From Paracoccus zhejiangensis (GTDB taxonomy: Bacteria > Pseudomonadota > Alphaproteobacteria > Rhodobacterales > Rhodobacteraceae), in the NCBI RefSeq assembly GCF_002847445.1, contig NZ_CP025431.1, forward strand, positions 203,362 to 267,361: a DNA stretch of 64,000 nt. Direction: 5' to 3'. Position 1 is the first letter of the stretch; each line of letters begins with the position of its first letter. Under the pieces are notes generated by a model. It did not search any database, was not told the origin of the DNA, and was given only the letters and a program-made list of their open reading frames with translations. Of this stretch, positions 17,827 through 26,980 are shown in pieces. A program made the translations under genes and the position numbers.

Positions 17827-19593
17827 ATGGCAACCGGAATTTCCACGGATATCCTGATCGTCGGCGCCGGACCGGCAGGACTGGCCGCCTCGGCGCTCTT
17901 GTCGATGTACGGGGTCGAGAACCTCGTCATCAACAAGTATGGCTGGCTGGCAAATACGCCGCGCGCCCATATCACCAACCAGGGCACCATGCAGTTGCTG
18001 CGCGATCTGGGCATCGAAGATCGTGCCATGGGTCTGGCCAGCAAGCAGAAGCTGATGGCGAACAACGTCTTCTGCCACAGCCTCGCCGGCGAGGAGTTCG
18101 GGCGCGTCCTCTCATGGGGCAATCACCCGGCGCGCAAGGCCGATTACGAACTGGCCAGCCCGACCGAGATCTGCGACATCCCGCAGACCTATATGGAGCC
18201 CTTGCTGCTGGAGGCTGCCGCCTCGCGCGGGGGCAAGATCCGGCTGAACACCGAGTTCCTGCGGCTGGATCAGGATGATGACGGCGTCACCGCCCATGTC
18301 CGCGACCGGCTGTCGGGCGAGGAATTCACCATCCGCGCCAAGTACATGATCGGTGCCGACGGGGCGCGCAGCATCGTGGCGGAACAACTGGGCCTGACCA
18401 TGACCGGTCAGATGGGCCTGTCGGGCAGCATGAACATCCTCTTCGATGCCGACCTGACGAAATACGTCGCCCATCGCCCCAGCGTGCTCTACTGGGTGCT
18501 GCAGCCTGGCGCCCGCACCGGCGGCATCGGCGCGGGCGTGATCCGCATGGTCCGGCCGTGGAACGAATGGCTGGTGATCTGGGGCTATGACAGCAGCCAG
18601 GGCGAGCTGAAGCTGACCGATGAGGAGGCGACGGCGATCGTCCACCAGCTGATCGGCGACGACACCATCCCGGTCAAGATCCGCTCGACCTCGACCTGGA
18701 CCGTGAACAACATGTGGGCGACCGAGTTCTCGAAGGGCCGGGTCTTCTGCATGGGCGACGCCGTCCACCGCCACCCGCCGCTGAACGGGCTCGGCTCGAA
18801 CACCAGCATCCAGGACGCCTATAATCTGGCGTGGAAACTGGCGGCGGTGCTGAAGGGGCAGGCGGGGCAGGGGCTTCTCGACAGCTATTCCGCCGAGCGC
18901 GTGCCGGTGGCCGAGACCATCGTCACCCGGGCCAACAACTCGATCAAGGATTACCCGCCGATCTTCGACGCGCTTGGCATGACCTCGGGCGATGACCCCG
19001 AACGGGTCGAAGCGCTGATGGCGGCGCGGAAGGGTGCGGACGAGGCTGCCAAGGCGCAGCGCCGCGCGCTGAACGATGCGATCCGACGCAAGAACTACGA
19101 ATTCAACGCCCATGGGGTCGAGATGGGCACGCGCTATGCCTCGGGCGCCGTGGTGCCCGATGGCACGCCCGAGCCGGGCTTCACCCGCGATGCCGAGCTT
19201 TACTATCACCCGACCACCTGGCCCGGCGCGCGCCTGCCACATGTCTGGCTGGATCATGACGGCAAAAGGGTCTCGTCCATCGATTTGGGCGGCAAGGGGC
19301 GTTTCGTCCTGCTGACCGGGCCGGGCGGGGCGGGCTGGCGCGCGGCGGCGGACAATGTCGCGGCGCGTCTGGGGATCGACCTGCCGGTCATCTCCATCGG
19401 CCCGGATGGCAGCGATGCCCATGATGTCTATGCCGACTGGTTCTATCAGAGCGGCATCCAGGAGGACGGGGCGATCCTTGTCAGGCCCGACAACTATGTC
19501 GGCTGGCGCCATGACAGCGCGGCTGACGATGCCGAGGCGCTGCTCGATGCCGCGCTGAGCCAGATCCTTGCACGAGACAGCCGGGCGGCCTGA
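17827..19593 (+). CDS. FAD-dependent aromatic ring hydroxylase (PheA/TfdB family)
   Basis: This 588-residue class A flavoprotein monooxygenase is predicted to hydroxylate a phenolic ring ortho to an existing hydroxyl, using NAD(P)H and oxygen. It has the GxGxxG FAD motif GAGPAG near residue 14, a DG-type motif (YMIGADGARSIVAEQLG) near residue 180 and the GD motif (RVFCMGDAVHRHPPLNGLGSN) near residue 310. The C-terminal thioredoxin-like region ends with ILVRPDNYVGWR, typical of phenol hydroxylase and 2,4-dichlorophenol hydroxylase relatives, and the length matches. The start at 17827 is set by GGAGGAGG just upstream. It supplies the catechol for the extradiol enzymes of the divergent operon. 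Confidence 0.87.
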   Translation: MATGISTDILIVGAGPAGLAASALLSMYGVENLVINKYGWLANTPRAHITNQGTMQLLRDLGIEDRAMGLASKQKLMANNVFCHSLAGEEFGRVLSWGNHPARKADYELASPTEICDIPQTYMEPLLLEAAASRGGKIRLNTEFLRLDQDDDGVTAHVRDRLSGEEFTIRAKYMIGADGARSIVAEQLGLTMTGQMGLSGSMNILFDADLTKYVAHRPSVLYWVLQPGARTGGIGAGVIRMVRPWNEWLVIWGYDSSQGELKLTDEEATAIVHQLIGDDTIPVKIRSTSTWTVNNMWATEFSKGRVFCMGDAVHRHPPLNGLGSNTSIQDAYNLAWKLAAVLKGQAGQGLLDSYSAERVPVAETIVTRANNSIKDYPPIFDALGMTSGDDPERVEALMAARKGADEAAKAQRRALNDAIRRKNYEFNAHGVEMGTRYASGAVVPDGTPEPGFTRDAELYYHPTTWPGARLPHVWLDHDGKRVSSIDLGGKGRFVLLTGPGGAGWRAAADNVAARLGIDLPVISIGPDGSDAHDVYADWFYQSGIQEDGAILVRPDNYVGWRHDSAADDAEALLDAALSQILARDSRAA

Positions 19594-19689
19594 CCGCCCG
19601 GACCACCTATCCCTGACCCCGAACACTCGCCCGGTCGCCACGGCGCGCGACCGGACGGCGTGATCATGCTCAACAGGAGGAGACAAATC

Positions 19690-20733
19690 ATGAAAACCAT
19701 CACCGCAACTGCCGCATTGCTGACCCTCGCCGCGCCCGCGCTTGCCGAGGAGGTCGAGCTGACCATCGCCTCCAGCCACGCCATCCAGATCCCCTGGGTC
19801 GCGCCGCTGCAAGAGGTGATCGTGGCCGAGACCAACAAGCGGCTGGAAGCCATGGGGTCCGAGGACCGGGTGAATTGGACCGAATCCTATGGCGGCGCGC
19901 TCTACAGCTTTGGCGACACGCTGGAGGCGGTGGGCGACGGCATCACCGATGCGGGCTGGGTTGGCTCGCTCTGGGAAGAAAGCAAGATGCCCTATGACAA
20001 CCTGACCTATTTCACCCCCTTCTCGACCGATGACGTGCGTCTGCAGATGCAGGTGTTCAACCGGCTCTATGACGAGGTCCCGGCGCTGAAGCAGGAATGG
20101 GAAGACAATAACGTTGTCATGCTGGGCGCGACCGGCGCCGATACCTATCACCTCTATACCAACTTCCCGGTCACATCGATCGACGACCTGAAGGGCCGCA
20201 AGATCATCGCGCCGGGGACCAGCGGGCCGTGGATCGCCGCCGTGGGCGCGGTGCCGGTGAACGGGGCGCTGCCGACCTATTACAACCAGATCGAGACCGG
20301 GGTGGCCGATGGCGTCATCTCGATCCTGACCGGGGCGCATCCGCTGAAGATCCACGAGGTCGCACCGCATGTGACGCTGGTCGGCGTCGGCTCGAACATG
20401 GTGGGCGGCTTCGGCGTGAACAAGGATGTCTGGGAGGGCCTGCCCGCCGATGTACAGCAGGTGCTGACCGAGCTTGGCCCGGATTACAGCGCCCGCAATG
20501 CGGATCTGCTGCAGGAACGCTATGACGCGATCCTGACCGAGCTTGAGGCCGATCCTTCGGTCACCCTGACCACGCTGCCCGAGGCCGAACGGCAGAAATG
20601 GGTCGAGGCGCTGCCCGATCTGGCCGGCCAATGGGCGGCGAACCTGCCCGAGGGCAAGGCGCTGCTCGAGGCCTATATGGCCGCGATCCGCGAGGGCGGC
20701 GCCACGCCCTCGCGTGACTGGGCGGTCAACTGA
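19690..20733 (+). CDS. TRAP transporter substrate-binding protein (DctP family)
   Basis: This 347-residue periplasmic receptor begins with a 19-residue signal peptide ending APALA. The mature protein opens with EEVELTIASSHAIQIPWV and contains the DctP-type block LKGRKIIAPGTSGPWIAAVGAVPVNGALPTYY, the region that carries the carboxylate-binding residues of this family. It delivers an organic acid to the membrane subunits encoded downstream. The ATG at 19690 follows an AGGAGG. It sits 96 bases after the ring hydroxylase, so uptake of the aromatic acid degraded here is the likely role. Confidence 0.9.
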   Translation: MKTITATAALLTLAAPALAEEVELTIASSHAIQIPWVAPLQEVIVAETNKRLEAMGSEDRVNWTESYGGALYSFGDTLEAVGDGITDAGWVGSLWEESKMPYDNLTYFTPFSTDDVRLQMQVFNRLYDEVPALKQEWEDNNVVMLGATGADTYHLYTNFPVTSIDDLKGRKIIAPGTSGPWIAAVGAVPVNGALPTYYNQIETGVADGVISILTGAHPLKIHEVAPHVTLVGVGSNMVGGFGVNKDVWEGLPADVQQVLTELGPDYSARNADLLQERYDAILTELEADPSVTLTTLPEAERQKWVEALPDLAGQWAANLPEGKALLEAYMAAIREGGATPSRDWAVN

Positions 20734-20737
20734 CAGC

Positions 20738-20759
20738 GGGGGCGCGGGTCCGCGCCCCC
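20738..20759 (+). other. Intercistronic hairpin between TRAP receptor and permease genes
   Basis: A 9-bp perfect GC stem (GGGGGCGCG-GGTC-CGCGCCCCC) lies 5 bases after the receptor stop and 28 bases before the permease start. Such stems commonly protect or attenuate the transcript so that the periplasmic receptor is made in excess of the membrane subunits. Confidence 0.5.
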
Positions 20760-20786
20760 CATCATCAGCTTTCGGGAGGACATGAG

Positions 20787-22733
20787 ATGTTGCAATCCGA
20801 CGAACTGCCCGCCGCTTCGACCGGCGCGGCGCTGCGGGCGTTCAATCAGGTCTCGGGCGCCCTCTCGGCGCTTGGCACGGTCTGGATCTTCGTCCTGATG
20901 CTGCTCATCTGCGCCGATGTGGCCGGGCTGGCGATCTTCTCGCGCCCGCTTTACGGCGTGGTCGAGCTGGTCGAGCAGACCATCGTGCCGGTGGTCTTCC
21001 TGCAACTGGCCCATGCGCTGGCGCGGGGACGCCTGACCCGCGCCGATTTCCTCTACGGTCCCCTGACCAAATCCGACCCGGCGGCGGCGGGGCTGCTGGA
21101 CCTCGTGTTCCTCATGATCGGAGCCGCACTGTTCGCGGCGCTTGGCTGGGTGCTGTGGGGCGACTATGCCGATGCCTGGCGGGGCGGAGACTATATCGGT
21201 TCGACCGGCATCTTCACCATGCCGACATGGCCCTTCAAGCTGCTGACCGCGATCGGCTGCCTCGCCACCACCATCCAGTTCGTGCTGGAAGCCGTTGAAA
21301 CCGCGCGCCGCCTGCCACAGCTTCTGACGCAGCGGGGGCGCTGGCTGGTGCCGGTGGCCCTGGGCATCCTCGCCTTCGCCGCCGCCGTCGCCCTGGTCGC
21401 ACTGGGCGATGTCAGCCGCATCGGGCTGGGGCTCTTGGCCATCGTCGCGCTGCTGGTGCTGCTGATGGCCGGGATGCATGTGGCGGTGGTGCTGGGCATC
21501 GTCGGCGTGGTGGCGATCTGGCTGATCCGCGACAACCCGAACGTGGCGCTGAACGCGCTGAAGACCTCGGCCACCGGCACGATCAACAAGTTCGATTTCG
21601 GCGTGGTGCCGCTGTTCGTGCTGATGGGTCTCTTCACCGATATTTCCGATATCGGCCGCGATGCCTATCGCGTGGCGGCGTGGTGGACGCGCAAGCTGCT
21701 GGGCGGCCTCGGCATTGCCACCGTCGCTGCCAATGCGGTCTTCGCGGCTGTGACCGGCATTTCCATTGCCTCCTCGGCCATCTTCTCGCGCGTCGCGGTG
21801 CCGCAGATGATCGCCCATGGCTATACCCCGCGTTTCGCCACCGGCACGGTCGCCGGCTCCTCGGTGCTGGGCATGCTGATCCCGCCGAGCCTCTTGCTGA
21901 TCATCTATGGCTTCGTCACCGAAACCTCGGTCGGCAAGCTGTTCCTCGCCGCGCTGATCCCCGGCCTCATGATGGCGATCATCTTCTGCGTCACCATCCT
22001 GCTTCTGGCGAAGTTCCGCCCCGATTTCGTCGGCCAGCCCACCGGCAATGACGATCTTGAGCCGGAGACGCTGGTCAGTTCCGCCCGCCGGCTGCTGCCC
22101 ATCGCGGTGCTGGTCTCGATCGTCCTCGGCGGCATCTACCTGGGCTTCTTCACGCCCACGCAGGCCGGCGCGGTCGGGGCGTTCGCCACGCTGATCGTGA
22201 CCGTGCTGCGCCGACGGCTGACCCGTGCCGCATTGTGGAACGTGCTGCGCGAGACCGGGCAGATCAGCGTCACCGTGCTGTCGCTGGTGATCGGCGCCAG
22301 CGTGCTGACCAAGGCGCTGGTCATGTCCACCCTGCCCGCCGTCATGGTGCAATATGCGGTCGATTCTGGCTTTGGCCTCTGGGGGGTGATGGCGCTGTTC
22401 CTGCTGGTCGTCATCGTCATGGGGATGTTCCTCGACTCGACCTCGATCATTGTCATCACCGTGCCCATCGTCGCGCCGCTGATCGTCACCCTCGGCACCG
22501 CCACCATCGGCCCCGACGTGCTGATCTGGTTCGGCCTCATTACCGTTATCGCGGTCGAGATGGGGCTGTTGACACCCCCTTTCGGGATCAGCGTCTTCGT
22601 GGTGAAAAGCACCGTGGGCGACCTGTGCAGCCTGCAGGACGTGTTCATCGGCGTGATGCCCTATGTGCTGGCCATGGCGGTTCTGATCCTGATCTGCATG
22701 GCCTTCCCGGTGGTGGTGACCGGGATCCTCTAG
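20787..22733 (+). CDS. Fused TRAP transporter membrane protein (DctQ-DctM)
   Basis: This 648-residue protein joins the small DctQ subunit (about residues 15-180, four helices) to the large DctM subunit (from about residue 215, roughly 12 more helices). The DctM part has VPLFVLMGLFTDISDIGRDAY, GISIASSAIFSRVAVPQM, the GSSVLGMLIPPSLLLIIYG block and LGIYLGFFTPTQAGAVGAF-like segments, all diagnostic. It uses a sodium gradient with the receptor encoded upstream. Its stop overlaps the end of the small minus-strand ORF at 22730 by 4 bases. Confidence 0.93.
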   Translation: MLQSDELPAASTGAALRAFNQVSGALSALGTVWIFVLMLLICADVAGLAIFSRPLYGVVELVEQTIVPVVFLQLAHALARGRLTRADFLYGPLTKSDPAAAGLLDLVFLMIGAALFAALGWVLWGDYADAWRGGDYIGSTGIFTMPTWPFKLLTAIGCLATTIQFVLEAVETARRLPQLLTQRGRWLVPVALGILAFAAAVALVALGDVSRIGLGLLAIVALLVLLMAGMHVAVVLGIVGVVAIWLIRDNPNVALNALKTSATGTINKFDFGVVPLFVLMGLFTDISDIGRDAYRVAAWWTRKLLGGLGIATVAANAVFAAVTGISIASSAIFSRVAVPQMIAHGYTPRFATGTVAGSSVLGMLIPPSLLLIIYGFVTETSVGKLFLAALIPGLMMAIIFCVTILLLAKFRPDFVGQPTGNDDLEPETLVSSARRLLPIAVLVSIVLGGIYLGFFTPTQAGAVGAFATLIVTVLRRRLTRAALWNVLRETGQISVTVLSLVIGASVLTKALVMSTLPAVMVQYAVDSGFGLWGVMALFLLVVIVMGMFLDSTSIIVITVPIVAPLIVTLGTATIGPDVLIWFGLITVIAVEMGLLTPPFGISVFVVKSTVGDLCSLQDVFIGVMPYVLAMAVLILICMAFPVVVTGIL

Positions 22734-22873
22734 CAGAGCATCCCGCCACTGGTCAGCGCCACCGGCAGGCCATAGGCCCGCCACAGCGCCAGACCGGCGA
22801 CCAGCAGAGCCATGAGCCCGGCCGCCAGCAAAAACCGCTGCGGCCGGGTCAATGGTGCCAGCCCGCCGTTCAT
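22730..22873 (-). CDS. Small single-pass membrane protein, 47 residues, coupled to the MFS gene
   Basis: This 47-residue ORF starts at an ATG that overlaps the MFS stop as ATGA, and it ends in TAG at 22730. It has a positively charged start (LTRPQRF), one hydrophobic helix (about residues 14-30, LLAAGLMALLVAGLALW) and a C-terminus reading LTSGGMLC. Translational coupling and the clean single helix argue that it is real. I do not recognise the family; it might assist the MFS transporter. Confidence 0.6.
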   Translation of the reverse strand: MNGGLAPLTRPQRFLLAAGLMALLVAGLALWRAYGLPVALTSGGMLC

Positions 22874-24099
22874 GCCACGGCCTCGCGCCGCAGCAATGGC
22901 GCGTCCTTGATCGGCCAGTTCAGCGCGGCGGCCAGCACGGCGATGACGATGGAAAGCTGCCAGGCGAGGTCATAGGAGCCGGTGACGCGGTAGGCATAGC
23001 CCGCGCCCCAGGCCCCGAAGAACGATCCGATCTGGTGCGACAGGAAGACGATGCCGAACAGCATCGACATGTGGCGGATGCCGAAGATCTGCCCCACCAG
23101 CCCGCTGGTCAGCGGCACGGTGCCAAGCCACAGGAAGCCCATGGCACAGGCGAAGACCGTGGCGCTGAGCGGCGTGATCGGGAAGGCGAGGAACAGCGCC
23201 ATGACGACAGCCCGGCCCAGGTAGATCGCCGCCAGCACATGCTTCTTGCGCCAGCTGTCCGCCGACATGCCGAAGACATAGGAGCCGAGGATGTTGAACA
23301 GCCCGACCAGCGCCAACGCCCGCGCACCGATCGAGGGGTCCAGCCCCTTGTCGACCAAAAAGGCCGGCAGGTGGGTGCCGATGAAGGCGACGTGGAAGCC
23401 GCAGACGAAGAAGCCGGCGTTCAGCAGCCAGAAGCCCGAATGGCCGGCGGCCTCGCGCAGCGCCTCGCCGAGACCCTGCGCCGGGGCGGTCTGCATCGTG
23501 GAGGGCGTGGCAGGGCGACCGGCGATGCCGATGGCCAGCGCCACCATCACTGCCGCCAGCCCGGCATAGATCAGCAGCGTCTCGCGCCAGCCAAAGGCGC
23601 CGATCAGCCCCTGCGCCACCGGCACCAGCAGGAATTGCCCGACCGAGCCGCCGGCGGTGACGATGCCCGCCGCCAGCCCGCGTCGCTCGGGCGGGACCGC
23701 ACGCACCGCCGCGCCAATGGCGACCACGAAAGTCACCCCGGCCATCGAGATCCCGACCAACCCGCCAAGCGTCAGGTTCAGCCCCAGCGCGGTCGAGACT
23801 GTCGCCGACAGCGCCAGCCCCAGCGCGTAAAGCGCCCCGCCAATGGCCGCCACGCGTCCGGCCCCGTGCTTGTCGGCCAGCGCGCCGACGAAGGGCTGGG
23901 CGAGGCCGAGAATCAGGTTCTGCACAGCGATGGCCAGACCGAAAGCCTCGCGGCCAATGCCGGTTTCCAGCTCGATCGGGCGCAGGAACAGGCCGAAGGA
24001 CTGGCGGATGCCCATGGCGATGGTGACCAGCGCCGCGGCGCAGATCAGCACGATCCAGGGATTGCAGGGGATAAGCGGGGGGTTCGGGGCAGGGGACAT
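22870..24099 (-). CDS. MFS transporter
   Basis: This 409-residue major facilitator protein has 12 helices. It shows GIRQSFGLFLRPIE in the first helix region, ALADKHGAGRVAAIGG as motif A, and SADSWRKKHVLAAIYLGRA in the second half. It resembles monocarboxylate-type or YbfB-like exporters or importers. The start at 24099 is chosen because the frame upstream (open to 25854) runs antisense to the MaoC and TetR genes. It is divergent from the MaoC gene and followed by the coupled small ORF. The substrate is unknown. Confidence 0.82.
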   Translation of the reverse strand: MSPAPNPPLIPCNPWIVLICAAALVTIAMGIRQSFGLFLRPIELETGIGREAFGLAIAVQNLILGLAQPFVGALADKHGAGRVAAIGGALYALGLALSATVSTALGLNLTLGGLVGISMAGVTFVVAIGAAVRAVPPERRGLAAGIVTAGGSVGQFLLVPVAQGLIGAFGWRETLLIYAGLAAVMVALAIGIAGRPATPSTMQTAPAQGLGEALREAAGHSGFWLLNAGFFVCGFHVAFIGTHLPAFLVDKGLDPSIGARALALVGLFNILGSYVFGMSADSWRKKHVLAAIYLGRAVVMALFLAFPITPLSATVFACAMGFLWLGTVPLTSGLVGQIFGIRHMSMLFGIVFLSHQIGSFFGAWGAGYAYRVTGSYDLAWQLSIVIAVLAAALNWPIKDAPLLRREAVA

Positions 24100-24154
24100 G
24101 GGCGCGCCTTGTGACCAAGCGGAAAGGAATACGGATCGAATCGGGCTTGAGGTA

Positions 24155-24178
24155 AATAGATAATCGATATAATCTATT
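24155..24178. promoter_or_regulatory. Inverted repeat in MFS/MaoC divergent promoter
   Basis: AATAGAT-N10-ATCTATT, perfect 7-bp arms in an AT-rich island between the divergent MFS (start 24099) and MaoC (start 24235) genes. It also holds TAATCGATATAAT, which resembles -10 elements. The TetR protein encoded at 24700 is a candidate binder. Confidence 0.45.
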
Positions 24179-24234
24179 ATGGCGAGTCCCGATCTTTCCC
24201 CCGGGGCCATCCTGATCCGCGACGGAGAAACGGC

Positions 24235-24696
24235 ATGAAAGACAAAAGCTTGGCGCAGCGCCTTTATCTCGACGATCTCGAGGTCGGGCAGGAGTTTCTC
24301 AGCGGCGAGCATGCGCTGGATGCCGACCAGATCATCGCCTATGCGCGCCAGTTCGACCCGCAGCCCTTCCACACCGACCCCGAGGCCGCGCAGGGCAGCT
24401 TCTTCCAAGGCCTCGCCGCCAGCGGCTGGCACACCATGTCGCTGACCATGCGGCTTCTGGTCGAATCCGTCCCCTTCGCCCAGGGAGTCATCGGCGCCGG
24501 GGGCGAGGTCAGCTGGCCGCAGCCGACCCGTCCCGGCGACATCCTGCGGGTGAAAAGTCGCATTCTCGAGATCAGACCCTCCCGGTCGAAACCCGACAGG
24601 GGGCTGGTGAAGGTGCAAAGCCTGACCCTCAACCAGTCGGACGAGGTGCTGCTGCAGCTGACCGCGAACCTGCTGGCCTTCCGCAAGGAGGGGTGA
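24235..24696 (+). CDS. MaoC-like hotdog-fold dehydratase/hydratase
   Basis: This 153-residue protein has the MaoC hydratase pattern: LDDLEVGQEF at the start, AYARQFDPQPFHTDPEAA with the hydratase Asp and His (about residues 41-46), and LAASGWHTMSLTMRLL. Such enzymes add water to enoyl-CoA thioesters, often short or branched. It is followed 3 bases later by a TetR regulator and is divergent from an MFS transporter, so the three may form one small regulated unit for an acid that is activated to a CoA ester. Confidence 0.82.
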   Translation: MKDKSLAQRLYLDDLEVGQEFLSGEHALDADQIIAYARQFDPQPFHTDPEAAQGSFFQGLAASGWHTMSLTMRLLVESVPFAQGVIGAGGEVSWPQPTRPGDILRVKSRILEIRPSRSKPDRGLVKVQSLTLNQSDEVLLQLTANLLAFRKEG

Positions 24697-24699
24697 TCC

Positions 24700-25293
24700 A
24701 TGGGACGATCCTCTGCCGAACAGGCGCAGCAAAACCGGGCACGGATCGTCGAGGGCGCCAGCCGCCTCTTCCGCGAGCGCGGGGTCGAGGCGGTGTCGGT
24801 GGCCGAGATCATGGCAGCGGTCGAGATGACGGTCGGCGGCTTCTACAAGCATTTCGCCTCGAAGGAGGCGCTGGTCGAAGAGGCGGCGGGCAGGGCCTTC
24901 GAGGATGCCGGCGCGCTGTGGGACCACAGGCTTCGCGCCGGCGACCAGACGTCCGCGGCGCTCAGGGCCAAGCTGGTCGCGCAGTACCTCTGGCCGCGGC
25001 CGGGGCGGCAATGCCCGATCATTGCCTTTGCTCCCCATGCGGCGGGCGAGGCGGCGACGTTGCGCGAGACTTATGGAACCGGCACCGGCGCGCTGCTGGA
25101 ACGATTTTTCAACACGCCGGGGAACGAGGCCGATCTGGCCCAAGCCGATCCCCGGACGCTGCTGGTCTTCGCCGCCATGGTCGGCGCGAGGGTGATGGGC
25201 GAGGCGGCGGGTGACGCCCCCTGGGTCGAGGTACTGAAGCAGGCCGTGGCCGACGAGGCCGAGCGTCAGGCCGGGTGGGGCGCGACGGGTTAA
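24700..25293 (+). CDS. TetR-family transcriptional regulator
   Basis: This 197-residue regulator has a clear N-terminal TetR helix-turn-helix (about residues 12-58: RARIVEGASRLFRERG, then VAEIMAAVEMTVGGFYKHFASKEAL). The FYKHFASKEAL end is diagnostic. The C-terminal half is a variable ligand domain of the TetR_C_33-like kind. A strong AGGAGG lies before the ATG at 24700 and overlaps the end of the MaoC gene, so both are co-translated. The inverted repeat at 24155-24178 is a possible target. Confidence 0.88.
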   Translation: MGRSSAEQAQQNRARIVEGASRLFRERGVEAVSVAEIMAAVEMTVGGFYKHFASKEALVEEAAGRAFEDAGALWDHRLRAGDQTSAALRAKLVAQYLWPRPGRQCPIIAFAPHAAGEAATLRETYGTGTGALLERFFNTPGNEADLAQADPRTLLVFAAMVGARVMGEAAGDAPWVEVLKQAVADEAERQAGWGATG

Positions 25294-26882
25294 AGCCCCA
25301 GCGCCGCCCCGTCCTTGCGGCTGTCGGACGCGCCGGTCAGCACCCCAGTTTCCGGGTTGATGCGGATCGCCTGCGCGCCGCCGGTGGGTCCGTCGATGAC
25401 GCTGATCTTGTGACCCCGCCGCGCTAGCTCCTCGCACACCTCGGCCGGCATGGTCGCCTCGACCTGCAGCACGCCGTCGAAGGCAAAGCTGCGCGGTTCC
25501 TCCATCGCCGCCTGCAGGTCCAGCCCGCGATCGATGATGGCTGACAGATAGGCCGCCTGACCTGCCGACTGGTAATGCCCGCCCATGACGCCGAAGGGCA
25601 TCAGACCGCCATCCGCATCGCGCAGCATCCCCGGAATGATCGTGTGCATCGGGCGCTTCCTCGGACCGATGCAGTTCGGATGCCCCGGCTCCAGCCGGAA
25701 GGACGCCCCGCGGCTGTGGAACAGCACCCCGGTTTCCGGGTCCAGCCGGGTCGAGCCGAAGGCGTGGAAGATTGAGTTGATGAACGAGATCGCATTGCCC
25801 TCGGCATCCACCACGCAGAGGTAAATCGTGTCCTTGTGCTCGGGCTCGGACCACAGGACCGGGGGCAGGGCGCGGGCGGGGTCGATGCGGGCGCGCAGGG
25901 TGTCGATGACCTCATCCGACAGAAGCAGGTCAACCAGCCCCACGGAGTGATCCGGGTCGGCGATCAGCGCGTCGCGGTGGTGATAGGCCAGTTTCGTCGC
26001 CTCGGCCTGCAGGTGGATGCGGTCGGCCAGCGGCACGTCCGGCCCTAGGTCGAAACCTTCGAGGATGCGCAGGATCATCAGCGCCGCCAGCCCTTGGCCG
26101 TTCGGGCCACATTCCAGCACCTCATGGCCGCGATAGCGGGCACTGATCGGGTCTTCCCAACGGGCGGCGGTTTCGCCCTCGTGGAAATCCTCGATGCTGT
26201 GCAGCCCGCCCAGACCCTGCAGGTGGCGGGTCATGCGTTCGGCGGTCTCGCCATTGTAGAACCCCGCGGCGCCCTTCTCGGCGATCTCGCGCAGGCGCTC
26301 GCCCAGAAGCGGCTGGCGCAGCACATCCCCGGCGCGGGGCGGCTCGTCCCCCGGCAGGAACACCGCCGCCGCATGGGCATCGCCGCGCAGCACCTCGGCA
26401 TTGGCGGCGAAATCGCGGGCGACGCGGGCCGAGACCGGGAACCCCTCTTCGGCATGGCGGATGGCGGGGGCGAAGAGTCGCGTCAGTGGCAGGCTGCCAT
26501 GGTCGCGGTGCAAGAGGCACCAGGCCGAGATGGCGCCGGGAATGGTGATCGCGTGAACGCTGGTCTGCTCCAGCCCGGTCACACAGACCTGCGCCAGCGC
26601 CTCGGGCGTGGCCGCCGCCGGCGCACGGCCCGAGCCGTTCAGCGCCCGGACCGGGCCGTCCTTTGGCGCGTAGAGGACGAAGCAATCCCCGCCGATCCCG
26701 GTCATATGCGGATCGACCACGCATTGCACCGCCACCGCCGCCAGCGCCGCATCGACGGCATTGCCACCTTCGGCCAGAACCGCGAGACCCGCAGAGGTCG
26801 CCAGCGCATGCGAGGTGGCGATCATGGCGCGGTTGGCATAGCTGGGCGGACGGCGGCCCGAGAGAAAGTCGAATTGGGTCAC
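25290..26882 (-). CDS. Gamma-glutamyltransferase family protein
   Basis: This 530-residue Ntn-hydrolase would self-cleave before Thr352 (HKDTIYLCVVD), the predicted nucleophile. It also shows the MIATSHALATSAG opening, GGNAVDAALAAV, DPHMTGIGGDCF, and CIGPRKRPMHTIIPGM with GVMGGHYQSAGQ in the small subunit. No signal peptide is evident at the N-terminus, so it probably acts in the cytoplasm, as do several GGT-like acylases and hydrolases of soil bacteria; glutathione may not be its true substrate. It converges on the TetR gene with a 4-base overlap. Confidence 0.88.
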   Translation of the reverse strand: MTQFDFLSGRRPPSYANRAMIATSHALATSAGLAVLAEGGNAVDAALAAVAVQCVVDPHMTGIGGDCFVLYAPKDGPVRALNGSGRAPAAATPEALAQVCVTGLEQTSVHAITIPGAISAWCLLHRDHGSLPLTRLFAPAIRHAEEGFPVSARVARDFAANAEVLRGDAHAAAVFLPGDEPPRAGDVLRQPLLGERLREIAEKGAAGFYNGETAERMTRHLQGLGGLHSIEDFHEGETAARWEDPISARYRGHEVLECGPNGQGLAALMILRILEGFDLGPDVPLADRIHLQAEATKLAYHHRDALIADPDHSVGLVDLLLSDEVIDTLRARIDPARALPPVLWSEPEHKDTIYLCVVDAEGNAISFINSIFHAFGSTRLDPETGVLFHSRGASFRLEPGHPNCIGPRKRPMHTIIPGMLRDADGGLMPFGVMGGHYQSAGQAAYLSAIIDRGLDLQAAMEEPRSFAFDGVLQVEATMPAEVCEELARRGHKISVIDGPTGGAQAIRINPETGVLTGASDSRKDGAALGL

Positions 26883-26980
26883 GGCAGCGCCTTGATCAGG
26901 AAGGGGGAAATCGGACCGACCATGCCCCTTGGCGTCGCCCGGTGCAACTGTCTAGGCCGGGTAAGTGGTCTGACCAGTCC

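Noticed and set aside
24100..25854. N-terminal extension of the MFS frame up to 25854
   Set aside because: This part runs antisense through the MaoC and TetR genes and the MFS helices begin only after 24099.
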